Source: Pomacea canaliculata (Eukaryota; Mollusca; Gastropoda; Architaenioglossa; Ampullariidae). From it: 64,000 bases of DNA. The stretch covers positions 11,281,950-11,345,949 of the forward strand of contig NC_037596.1 of the NCBI RefSeq assembly GCF_003073045.1, in the 5' to 3' direction. The notes beneath the pieces are model-generated. The model saw nothing but the letters and a program-made list of their open reading frames with translations. It ran no database searches and was not told where the DNA came from. This document shows positions 12,965-25,250 of this stretch, piece by piece; the first letter of the stretch is position 1, and every line of letters starts with the position of its first letter. Both the position numbers and the translations under genes were made by a program.

Positions 12965-13450
12965 TCATACTTATGCATGGTTGACCCATGACACTAGAAT
13001 AAATGTCCATGTTAGACATGGCATTAAACTGACAGATTATACTACTTCATCTTTAGGTGTCAGACAGGAAGATGCAGTAATCCTTGCTTCTCTGCTCCAA
13101 TTGTGTCAACGAGCTTGCACTCGATGTAATACACAATGGAAGACAGAGGTGCAATCTTTGCAATGGACGCACATGAGCTATCTTTATAGATATTGGCAGA
13201 TGACGATGTACTTATCTCTAAAATCGCTAGAGGTCTGCAGACACAGCTAAACATATAGGGCTTCCTCGAACTTATGTTTAAATGTAAATATGGGTAAAAG
13301 TAATAATGTTGAGGTTTCACTGTATTTGAATGACAGAGATGGGAATATGGTGGATTTAGTTCACCTACTGTGATTGCACATAAATACTTGCGTGTGTTTA
13401 TTCTAATAAACGTTATGCAGAGTAAATCACGGAAAATATTTTATTGTGCA
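12965..13450 (+). mobile_element. LINE reverse-transcriptase remnant
   Basis: Fragments on the plus strand match the RT palm of a LINE: IKLTDYTTSSLGVRQEDA (normally GVRQGD), then LADDDVLISKIARGLQTQLN in another frame (the YADD/FADD catalytic motif and helix), then a KYLRVFI segment (normally YKYLGV). Several frame changes and stops separate them. The remnant stops before the first exon of B1 near 13626. Confidence 0.75.
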
Positions 13451-13625
13451 TAATACAATGGCTAAGTGCCTTTAATAGCATGATGTGTTCTTCGCATTGT
13501 TTGAAGCATGTTTCTGATTCAAAAGCACGCAAGGAAGAAGTTCCTATAATCAGCTTGTTATTAAGTTCCGTGTCTATATTGTTGATAAAGGCGCTAGTGG
13601 GCGTTGGACTCACAGTTTGTTTCAG

Positions 13626-16085
13626 TACCTGATACCTGAATATGGAGCAGGCGTTTTTAGTGGCATGCATTTATTTCTTTGTACTCCAGATCCTTGGCAA
13701 ACAGGAGGAAATGTGTAAGTTTTTCATATATCACTAAAATTCTAAGGTTTAATAAATAAACAGTGCCTTAAGTGAAATGTTTTTCACGCAAGTTACATGT
13801 GCCCGAGTACATTTTCGTTTTACTTTATACAACAACATAGATTATGACACCACTGATATAGATGAAGGCTTACACTGAGGACGACAAGTACAAGGATATT
13901 TTACTTGTTTTCTCTATGCTTCCCACACAGTCATAACTAAGTAAACTTAGAAAAAGCCTCCATAAACGTTTTAACTTTCTAACACTTTCCAATTCTTTTC
14001 TTCCTCACTTTCTTATTCATGCCTAATTATGAAAAAAAAAAAATATCAGAGTAATAGCAAGCAGTTACACAGTTAAATTGAAGGTTCTAGTATTTACAAT
14101 GACCGAAACCGTATGTTGTTTTCTTCCGGGTAAAAATTATTTAAAAGTCTCTCTCTGTATGTGTTGGGGGAATGGGTAGGATTTAAATTTAGTTTACTGC
14201 TGATCTTTGAAAAGTAAGCAGCCTAGTGCAAAATTATTCTTTTAAATCATTATTATCGTTTCATGAAAATTCGAACAAATTATAATTTTTAGCACTTTGT
14301 TTAAACTTTAGCGTTTCATAAAAATTCGTCTTCTTAGTGCGTGACTTCATGAAAAAAATATAGACAAAATGATCATACATATTCTCACAATGACAAACAA
14401 TTTATTTTGTTTGCCTTTTGTTGCAGGTGTACAGCTGGAATTTCCCTACATGAACGAGGAAACGATTGAGATCTCCGAAAATAACTACACAAATTTGACA
14501 TTCTGGTTTAATACTTCAAGCTGTGAGCCGTTTAACAAACTCTATAAAGTTACACTAAAGATTAAAACAGACACGGGATTTGTGGAATATGATGAGCGAT
14601 TCGCCGTAGTGAACAACACATGTAACACCACAGCTAGGAACTCCCTCCGTTGTGTCAGTCCAGCTGGTCCAGTGGAACTGAACAGAAAAGTGAACAGATC
14701 TCACGCCAAATCGAATGGAGATGGCGGTGGATGGAAAACGATTCCTTTATGGAGAGACAACATATTTTAAAGCTAAATATTTCTTGTAAGTATTCCATAA
14801 AATATTTAACTTTACTCCTGACTTTCAGCAACTCGTCAGATTCATCTTTTTTCTTTCCTTCACCCATTTTAAGGCCAGTGATCGCTGATGTCTTGCTGAA
14901 TAAGGAATAAAATGATACAACGTATGTATTTTTAGATATTTTCCTTTTTAATATTCAGATTTTATCTAATATTGTTATGTAGCTTCACGTTTACAAAGAC
15001 TAACTTCATATATTTATCCCGATATTGTCTGCTGAAATTCGTTTGCTTTTGTGGTACTTCATTTTCTTCCTGTTCTCGTTATTGCGTTATTTGAAGTGGA
15101 AAAACTTCTTAATTTATGTGTTGTGTGGTTGTGTGTGTGTGATGTTCTTTAACAGACCCTCCCAATGTAACAAACCTAACTGTGGAAGGACAAGAGGTTT
15201 TTGGTAATCATCTAATCAACGAGAGTCATCAGGTTAGCATCTGTTGCTCGTTTGACAAAGGAAACCCTGCGAGGACATTTTATCTGTCAGATCAACATGG
15301 GGATAAATTGGCTGCCAGTAGGGATGAAAAACACGTTTTCCATTCACTGACAGGACCCAGATGTAAGGAAGAATGGCCAGTCATCCGATGTGAGGACAAA
15401 GATCTACAGAAAACAGATCTGTATCATTGCTTGTCAGATGTGAGTAGAAGATAAAAAAATCTGAATTTCTTCATTTAGCTTACATTTTATGTAAAATTGG
15501 GAGATATAGGATTAGATATTGCACAATGATATTTTTATGATGTGTAAAGATCTGTTGCATATGGATACGTCGATACAAATAATATAAATAAAATATATTA
15601 GCTTTTCACACAAAAAATTCTAAATAGTTTTGCTACAGACAAATGGATTAGCTTAGAACAAGAAGTTTGCGGTGGATACGAAGAGTATACTATGAAATTA
15701 TTTCTATCATTAAACTTTAAAAATTAACCTTATATTACTGACAGACGAATAACTGGATTCAAACCTTCTTTTATTTTCACAGGTCCTCCACAATTTACTG
15801 ACATAGCTCCACAGGTTTTCAATCGTCAGATGTACCAACATTTGATATTTAGTATCAAAGCACACACGACATTAGTCCGTGGGTGTATTTTGTCCCGCAC
15901 AGTGATGTCGCTAGGACCAAACTCTATCATTGATGCAAACTGTAGTCTTCATGGTAATCCTCCTAACCTGCTCTTAACTCTTCGCCTTCACGAGGAAGAC
16001 TACCCCAGTCAAGGAAACTGGACATTGAACGTCAGCAACGAAATAGGATCCGCGACGACAACGCTGGTATTCGTCAGGAACTTAG
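13626..16085 (+). pseudogene. Family B receptor-like gene, copy B1 (three Ig-like domains, disrupted)
   Basis: Exons: 13626-13714 (ATG 13642; signal peptide MEQAFLVACIYFFVLQILG), 14427-14785 (domain 1), 15156-15439 (domain 2), 15783-16085 (domain 3). All junctions are phase 1 with good AG and GT. Domain 1 carries ISENNYTNLTFWF and SLRCVSPAGPVELNRKVNRS. Domain 2 has an Ig-like VSICCSFDKGNP core. Domain 3 has NCSLHGNPPN and GNWTLNVSNEIGSATTTL, typical of an Ig C and F strand pair. Domain 1 is one base short at about 14707, after SHA, where other copies continue (V/T)QIEW.W, and domain 2 is one base short near 15409. Domain 3 is intact at 101 codons. No TM exon was found downstream. Either a pseudogene or an assembly with homopolymer errors. 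It would be a secreted or surface Ig-like protein, with no known partner. Confidence 0.75.
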
Positions 16086-19000
16086 GTTTGTGTCCTTAAA
16101 TATTCTTTAAAAGTTGTTACGAAAGAATTCCTAAGATATAAGCTTAAAAAGTATGTAATTTATTTTTACAAATTGTAGGTTAACTTTACATTCTTCGTTG
16201 ACTCGGTGCAGTTAAGCCATTGCGACTTAAACATTACATATGATATTTCTTTTATCGTATCGGTGATGTAGTTTGTAGTTCCATTTAACGGCTGTATATC
16301 TTTTTTTTTCTTTTTAACAACAATGTTTTGTGGTGAAGGTAGTTCATGCGAACGTGTCTTGCACAGTCAACATCATCGGGACGCGACTAATACTTTCTGC
16401 CTCTGGCATGTTTCAAGAATATGTCAGTGGGACAAAGAGTGTGTATGGATGGGGTATGTACGTGAGGATGAAAGGATATGTGTTTTAGCACTCCACATTA
16501 CTGATAGAAGTCCGCACAATTTTTGTAGTTGCTGGATTTTTACCCCCTATTAAAATATCCGCCGATATCGCTTCCTTTGCAACATCCTGAGTGAGGATGA
16601 CTTATCAGGAAATAAAAATTTAAAACCTGCAGTAAGAACTGAACTCAACGAACGCGTAAAATTAAGAAGATTCTCCCTGGAGTCGGATACCTCGTGATAT
16701 AAGCTACATGAAGGTTCGAACCTATGGAATTCTATGGATGCACAAGGCTTCAAATGTTATTCATGGTAACGATTTTCCTCTTACTTCCTCCGTATCTTTC
16801 TGCCTCTCCTGTTTACCGTTGCTCTACCTTTGGAGGTTTGTTGGAATGAATGCTAAAGACAAATCATAATCATTATTGAAATCACTCATATTAATGTTTG
16901 TTAGTTTAGAATATTTGCGAGGAAAGAAACATCAGAAAAAATATTTAACCTGAGGTAGAAATACAACGAATGAATGAACGAGGAAGTGATAAACGAAGGA
17001 ATGAAATGAAATAAAGAAAGAAAAATGTAAAAATAAATATGAGCATGGATTTCCCAAGATTTACTCAGGAAATTGTTCTTAAGTTTCAGATCTTCGGCTT
17101 CTCTACATTGTTTCCTCGTTATCTGCATTTGTCCAGCGACTTCATATTGTGAACTTTGAAACTAAATCTTCATTCCCACATATTTGCTAGTTATCATAAA
17201 GGATTCTTTCACAGTATTGTAGACTTTTACAGTTTTTTCCAGGAAATCTCAGTACTGCTTAAGACACTTCAAAGCCGATTGGTGTATAGTAACTTTCAGA
17301 ATAATTATAAAAATATTACATGTAAAAACGAATAGGCTTGATAGGCAGCGTAACATGGTCATGGTCAGGTAATGGATTGATGATATTAATCTTGAGTTTA
17401 ACTTGAATTGCTGTCGCATTTTTATAACTTTAATGCTCATGTACAGTATACAAAAGTCAAAAGAAAAGCAGAATTATTTAGTAATGAATTACCTGCACGG
17501 GGGAATCAGGAAGATGATTTATTGGCGAAAAATTAACGACAGATAAGAAACAGTTTGATTTTGACATAATGCATGAGCTGTCAGTTTAGTAAAAATCAAA
17601 ACCCAAATTTGGAAGTCTGTTAAGTTTATCACCTCCCCTACACGTTTCACCCTCTATCAATGAAAAAAAAACAACATAATCATGGAAAAAATCATTATTA
17701 ATGTTATTATTCTCATCCTTCTTCTTGTTGCCAAAGTTATTCGTAATAGTGGTTATATAATCATAAAGCAGAACTATCACATGAGAAGCTTCAAGCTCTC
17801 TGCACACTTCTTACAACCATTTTGAACAACTTTCAAGAAAAAAATAAAATTGAATGGAAAAAAATCTAACACAAAATATTGAGGAAGAGTTAACCTTAGT
17901 CATTCAGAAATAAAATAAGGTTAACGAAGATATGCACAACTCACACACATGAATAGATACATAAACAGCAATCATTGCATTTATGCATCACATACATTGT
18001 CCTGTGCAACTTTTATCTATATCACAAATTCTGATACGTTCATTGCTTTTATAGCTTGTATACACAAATGGAAAATAACATGATGAATTATCTTCTGTAA
18101 TTATCTCCCTTAGAATGTGAAATTCTAAGTATTACCACTTTATCTTTAAGTCTCTGAATGTGCGGTTTACTGTTTCCCTGAAGCATTATAGCAGATATCA
18201 GTTCGTTGGAAACGTATTGATCAGCTTAATTAATTTGTAAAAATAAGTCTTGATTTTACCATTCAAAATAAAATATTATTATATTTTTATTGATAATTTA
18301 TAGATAAGTGATTTTTGCCAGCTGAACCAACAAAACACCTATGCAAGTACACTTGTATGCAAGAACATTTCAACAATGTGATTGGGATAATAGAAAATCA
18401 TGTGTTAATGATACTTCCGTTACTGAACATATTCAAGCCCCAATTCATTTGAATGTTTATGCGTTTGTTTAAAATATTGAATTCTGGTCCCAATCATTAA
18501 TACATAGTCAATTAGTTAATGTCCACTGTATTAAATAGTCCTAATCCATTTATTATTGAATATCATGAAATACTAATAAACAATGTCTTGACAGATTACA
18601 GCGTTCACCTAGGCTTGTTGCTAGTAGACAATGCAGCAGAAACTATAATCCTTGATTTTGTAGAGTATTAACAAATGAGTGAAGAAAATCTTGATATGTA
18701 AACACTATTTCATACATTATAACTCCCTTATATAACTTTAAGATTTCTCTTAACATCACAATGCTTGTCTTCACTTTTGCTTCAATCTGTTATTAAATCA
18801 CTGCTACAAAAGATCTTAACATGTTTAGGGCATACAACAAATCCTGCAAAGCAGAAACCGAGAACATGATCTTACAATATCACACATGTACTTTAAAACC
18901 CTGGGCAGTAATAAGCAGCCATAACATGAATCGTTTTACTTTCTACAGTGAACTAGAACATGCCCTCATTCATCCTCTTCTTTAATTAAATAACTTACCA

Positions 19001-20034
19001 CAATTATTTAAACAAAATAAGACAAAGTTTGCTTTTCATTAACTTATTAACTTTGTCACTTATTTCCATTAATTACACACAAATCTAGCAAGAGATATCA
19101 TCAATGTGCTGTATCACAATTAATTGAAAATTGTTCACAACTGACATACACAATTTTAATTGCTGTTAAATGCTTCTTGCTGTGTCAATCACAGTGAAAT
19201 GCATGCTTTAGGAGCTTAATAAGCCAAAAGGGTTTCTCGCTTTGAGAAGAAATGATTGAATCTTCTTTGAAAAAATGGCCATCATAATTTAATGTACAAA
19301 TGGTCTATTAGTAAAACTTGTCATATTCAGAAATAGCTCTCTCACGCACACTCTCACATTTATTATTATCTAATTATAATTATTTATATCAAAAGCATGG
19401 CATAAACCTAAGTAAATAAACAGGTAGCAAGCATGTAAATGAAAAGATTGGAACACACGCTCATATATACACACATAACATGGAAGTTCCCATACATGTA
19501 AAGTATTGTTCAAGCATGACTGCCAATTCAAGTCCTCGAAGTTACTGACCAGACCTCAAACCACAAAAGTGTGAAAAATAACAAAAAAATCAACTTTTCC
19601 GTCTCATACAAGACTTAGTAAAATAAAGTGAGATTTTAAAATATTGATCCTAGTTTTTTTTATAAACATTAAGTTTTTAGATTGTTTTGTCACCGAATTC
19701 TTGAGACTACTAAAAAGCGGGAACAAAATGACAATTTCCTCCTTTGGCCAGTACAGGACAAAGCAGCCGAAGATTTCTTTGTGCAAATTGAAATACAGTC
19801 TAATGGCTGTCTCACATGTTAATTGTTATCCTCTTGTCTTAAGCACAAAGCCATCAACCTTTTGCATAAAAAGAAATGCCTTTAAAAATAAGCTTATGTT
19901 ACCAAGGGCCAAGCACAAGTCCAGTCGACACTCAGTGTTCACAACGACAAGTAGTCACACTGACTTCATGACATATCCAGGCTGAGTCATCTGCTGAGCC
20001 AGCCTCCAAACACACAGGCAGGGAGTTTTCCAGT
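16086..20034. other. intergenic, AT-rich
   Basis: No confident exon. Around 16338-16455 the plus strand can be read NVSCTVNIIGTRLILSASGM, bounded by AG and GT, and could be a relic of a fourth B1 exon, but its acceptor phase does not match. The rest is low-complexity AT-rich DNA. Confidence 0.4.
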
Positions 20035-23000
20035 CTATTCACAGGATTGGAACGTGTCCACAACTCCTGTATATATAAAAAAAAACCCAGATCTGTTACT
20101 CTTTGCTTCTTTGTCCTAATTAAACTAAACATATTCAATATTGCCACAACAGAATAATGTCGATTTCCTCTAAAACTACGAGAATAATTTTAGCCTTTGT
20201 ATTGCCAACAACTTTACACTACTAAAGTAGCCAGGGCCTGATGATGTTCAAATTACATTTTGCTTACCTTCACCGTTACCAGTGATACTCTGTCTTCCCT
20301 GGCCTGAACCAGCGACATCATTTTCTATATGACAGCCTCATGGCTCGTTAGTCATGCGATTGGAGTCCTACCACGTGTAAACTGCATGAAAAAGAATCAG
20401 AGACGTCCAGCCAATGTCTGAAAATATCAAGATGCTCCTGTACAAACGTTTTAATATCTTCAATATATTCATTATTCAACACTTGTAAAGTTTTGTAAGA
20501 ACGCTTCATATAAGTTATCCTTATAAGCTTTGAGTAATACCTTTGCTTTTCCTGACAGAAGAAGCATTTCGATGAAATCAAGTTATTCTTTGTGCTTTAG
20601 TCTTTTTTCGATAAAGCTAGAGAAAATAACATAACTTACACTTTTTAGAAGTACCTCGTGGTCAGTAGAGTTAGAAGGCTAACGCCGACAACAGGCCTGG
20701 TACCGACAACTTTGCAACTCCGTGCACTGCCTTAAATATCAGGAACAAAGTTTAAAAATATTAGAAAACAAACGAAAGGACCAGTCACACACAAAATAAT
20801 TCAATAAATTCAATAAATGTTTTATTTAATTTTTGGTAGTATTTATTCTCTCTCTATAAGGTCTTAAATATCAACAACTAGCTATGTTTTTGTTTACAAA
20901 TAAATATAGAAATACATTTTCTGAGGCTGTAGCCTACTTCAAATAAATTCAGTTATTACTCATTTTAATCTTTTATTTCTTAACTGTGACCTAGTTTCTG
21001 TTCATGTAAATCACCGTACTGTACTTTTCAACTGTCTCTTGGTAACATCTTACAGCTTGTGTTTGCTATTTCACATCGTCTTCAAAGTTTGTATATGCAC
21101 CTCATGACCACCTACATTATCTCGCTGTTCACGATATCATACTTGGCTTTTTCTCAGCATGCCATATTCTCTTTTTTTAAGCTCTCTCTTGCATAGTGAT
21201 AGTGATATAATATTACTTACTGTAATAAGTAAGGGCTCTAAATGGATAAATTTCCGAATAATATGCCCAACACTTTTTGTCTAAAACTTGCAAAAGTTTG
21301 CAATTCCATAAAAACAATATAATATCTGTTATATCAAGATACAAGACTTAATAACAGACGTTTAAATACACTAAACGTAATGCAAACAATGTGTTATACC
21401 AAAATGATTTGTAATGCAGTTCATTAAAAATGTTATTCCCAACCAATGGCTTACCACTCGAAGGCTGCAGTATCGTCGTCTGATACAAATCTGTCAAAGA
21501 TAAAAACGATATTTACATCAGATATTTTGACTGACGAGTTTGGCAGCAGACAAGCATCAAATCAATATGGCTTATTCCTGTTGAACATCTTACGCTTTCT
21601 AAGGAAATTACGCTTGTGGATTCTCTTTTACTGTTTTGTAACCTTCTTTTCTTCGTCTTGAGCATTGAGCCCATATTTCTTTGCTTTTCAAGACTTTTAA
21701 CAAACATTTAACCATTGACCGCAACCTTTCTGTAAAACTGACAAATGATTTATTGAGAGGAGTTCTTGGATGGGACTTTTATTTTAAATTGGGATTCTCT
21801 AGTAGCACAAGAGACATATCTCTATAAAATCTCTTTCAAACATCTGCACAAATTAGAGCAACAAATTAGTAACATTAACTATAAAAAGTCACCTTTGCAC
21901 TTGGTTATTTTGTCTGGTGTGATCCGAAACTGAAATTCTCCACAAGTTCGGCAGTAAGTACTTGAGCTTATTTTTATTGATAAGCTGTCGACAGTCAGGC
22001 TGTCGATGGTGAAATCGCTGTCTGTCACGCAGTCCCTTACCCCCCAGTCGCACATTACAACCTTATACCCATCTGTACAGAGACAAAAATGAAATAAAAT
22101 TTCAGCAAATAGAAAAATGGCCAAATTATGAAAAAAACTATCTAGATATCTGTTTAAAAAGAGAAAAGTAGCATTCATTACAAGCAAAAGCTCAAACAGA
22201 ATCTATGGTTAATAGAGGCTATATGGTTCACTGTAGCATTCAATTTTTCCCATTCTTTGTTTATATTAAATTGTAAACAGTAAATAGTGTTACAGTATAC
22301 TAGTTATTGCATGACAAACTGACCAGCAAACTGTCTTTATTATTAACGATAATAATAATAATAACAATCATGATCATCATCGAAAAAAAGCTTCCGCCCT
22401 TCTTAACCAATTCAATAATCTTTCGGGAGGAAGTGTGTTTTTCTTTTTCTCTCGCTTAGTTTTTTAATTAAAATGCTCTTTATAATCAATGTTAATAGAT
22501 ATCAAATTTAGAAAGTAATAAATTTAGTGTTGGCTTAGTAATTGGGTTTAAATGTTTTTGTCAGACCGTAATCCTCAAAATATCAATCACCCAGTGATAT
22601 TTATTTCTCTTACTTTCCTAGAAACAGACTTTGAGATGCCTAATAAGTATCACTCTATGTATATATTGATAAGCATTCTGTGACAAAGCGATTATTATTT
22701 AAACTCTTTTAAATAACAATTATTAGTCGCCATTTTGTAAACCAGCTTAAAGTAATCTAAAAATTAACTATGATTGATTTACCAAAGGGAACTAATTTAT
22801 AGAAAAGTGTTTTAGCAGATGGAAGTCTAATGGTGCTTACCGTTCTGCCCTGATTCTATATACTCAAGATCCAAAGGAATCTTTCCCACCGCTTCAGACG
22901 AGAATAAAGTAACTTTGCTAATGAGATCACCTTCGTACTCTACTGGCAGCTGGTAATGGTTTCCTCACCTTAGCAATGAAAGCAGATTAAAAAAAAACAG

Positions 23001-23280
23001 TTATAACTTTTTCACACTTTTTGCTTTTTGTAAATGTAAGCCCTTTCAATTTCAGGCTGAACTGACACCAACTTGAAAAAAAATGTTCAAAATCTGAGAA
23101 TCTAAAATGAAACTTTTCTTCACCACTTTACATGAGTAAACATTTAAGGGTTGTATCTTACTTAAAAGTTTCTTATGTTTTTTTTTACCTTCTATAGACT
23201 GTATAAACAAGGTTAATAGTATAAACACTTGTAATGAGGCCATTCGAACAAGAAGAGAGACGCCCAGGTGTCCTCAGCAC
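20035..23280 (-). CDS. Family A membrane receptor-like gene, copy A2
   Basis: Minus-strand exons: 23189-23280 (ATG 23243, signal peptide MASLQVFILLTLFIQSIEG), 22841-22963 or -22968, 21893-22072, 21455-21490, 20640-20730, 20541-20551, 20268-20324, 20035-20066 (stop TAG). The 60-codon third exon (phase 1-1) holds VMCDWGVRDC and CRTCGEFQFRI and matches A3's 60-codon exon in length and phase. The stalk exon is 12 codons. The TM exon is 91 nt, the same as A3, and reads VVGVSLLTLLTTRYF. Two oddities stand out. The second exon is one base short if the usual AG|GT acceptor at 22969 is used (GEETITSC then out of frame), but in frame from an acceptor five bases later. An in-frame TAA follows TRYF at the end of the TM exon, so either the tail is absent or the 3' exons, including an 11-nt microexon, are unused. 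The last three exons are less certain than the first five. Function unknown. Confidence 0.6.
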
Positions 23281-25250
23281 CTGAAGTAAAAGAAAGATAC
23301 AATTATCCCACATTGTAAATGACCAGAGTGACTTCATTTTCTTCTTAAATACTTACAACAACGCCAAAAGTCACATTGATATATGTCACCAACATATATG
23401 CATTCTCTCTTATGTAATGCATTCTCTCTTCTATATACATAGACGGCCATTAGGCTAACCAGCCTCGTCCATTCTCTATTCTTTTCCCTTCTTTTCCATT
23501 CAATCCTTTCTTGGCAAACATGAGTGCATAAGGGACAGACGTGTGTATAACAATAAATAATTTTCTTTAGTACTATCTTTGCTTCTGCTTTTATGCATTA
23601 CTCACTCAATCAATTCATATTCACGAAATTGAAAATGTTTCCACCCCTTCTGCTTATGTACTTGCTAAACAAGGACGAAAAAAGGTTACAATATGAATAA
23701 AAGAATCATTATCAGATTGACTTGAAACTGCACAACACACTTGATACGCACTAAGGTCTCTAGAAAGTAAGTCCCTTGAATGTCTCAGTTTTCTCCCCAG
23801 CTTAAAGGAAGATCATGGTACACTCAAGCTGCGGCTTAGCTCAGTTACAGCTACATAGGCCAACTTTCACATATGTAAATAAAATGCTTCCTCATCCATC
23901 TGGTAAAACTTACTACATATTGATCGATCATCAGAACTAGTGAAGAAAAATAAAGTCATGATGACTCAAATTCGTACTAGCTGACGAAAAGGAGAGTGTC
24001 AACAAAGATAATATGAAAAAAATCTCAGATTATTCAGCAGGGTATTTAAATTTAAACTGGAAACATTTTTTTTTTAAAAAAATATTTTCTTTCCCAATCA
24101 TCATCATCGTGGGTGACTTATTTCTGCTACAGGTATCATTTTTGTCAAACATGGTATAAATATAGGATACGTGACGATGGGAAGATAATCCTTGATCATA
24201 GCAGATTTGATCAGGTTAATGCCATAAACATTTTTAATTAGTGAACAGCATCATACAGATTTTTTTAGGTCAAGAAGTTTATAGCAAGGTTAAATGGATT
24301 TGGCATTTGTTTTGGAAGCGTAACGATGTGTCAAGTTTCAGTAGGAAGGATTTCAATCTTCATGTGCATTTGGTTACATGAGAGTACAGCCATGGGTATT
24401 TGAATGTGCTATTTAGGATCAGCTTTCTTTCTAGCCTTTATAACATATAAACAAACATGGGTGAATGCGAGCTGCTTAGTGAAGCATGCTTGGTGTTGGT
24501 GATGTTTAGCTGAAGGATACAAGTAACTGAAAATCTATAAAAAGTAATCACTAAAAGACTGAGGTTAGTCATTTGTGAAATTGCTGTTTTTTCCGCTTTT
24601 GACTTTATATGCATCTTGTAAAGGGTCAAAGATGGTTAACAGACTGCATATAACTCCACTTATCAACGCTAGAGGCAAGAGCCACTACAATACATATACA
24701 GGTTTTTGGGGCAGGGACATAATTGTCATTAACCTCTTGGAGCAGGGTAAGTGTCAGAAATAGCTGACAAATGTTTACCTAAGTATGGTTAAAATGGGAT
24801 ACAACTCTTTTAATACTTTTCTTACCATGTTGTCTGTGGGTTAATGTTGTCAAACAAAATTTGACAAGGGGTTCTCATTTCAAAACATTGTTTTTTAAAA
24901 TAATTAAGTAAAAAATATGGGCGTTTAAAAGAAAGTCAAAATAACAACTTCCTCTTCGCTACTTAAAGGTTTACCCGATGGTTTGAATTTCTAGGAATAT
25001 GTTTATATGTTTAATACTAACACAATTTGTTAAAATGATATTGTATGCGTGATCTTTATTTTTTTCCAGTTGCTCCAAAGGAAAAAAAAAAAAATAGTTT
25101 AACTAGTGTTGAGAGGTGGATACACCATATAGAGCAAATAATCCAATATCTATTGAAAATAAGTCCAAAGTACACCCACAAAGTCTTTAAATTTCATTTG
25201 TCGATTACTTCCTTGTTTCTGCTTATAAGATAACTAGTTCTCATTTATAG
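23281..25250. other. intergenic between A2 and B2 (divergent promoters)
   Basis: A2 and B2 are transcribed away from each other, so this gap should hold both promoters and their non-coding first exons. A2 has a good acceptor at 23281-23282 just before its ATG exon and B2 has a TTTATAG acceptor near 25250, implying upstream untranslated exons that I cannot place. A signal-peptide-like frame near 24575 (KLLFFPLLTLYASC) has no ATG. Confidence 0.4.

Noticed and set aside
16338-16455. Possible fourth exon of B1 (reads NVSCTVNIIGTRLILSASGM)
   Set aside because: The frame looks Ig-like, but no acceptor gives phase 1 in that frame, and there is no matching exon in B2.
24575-24630. Signal-peptide-like frame KLLFFPLLTLYASC
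   Set aside because: It starts at GTG with no ATG, and no phase-matching exon follows it.
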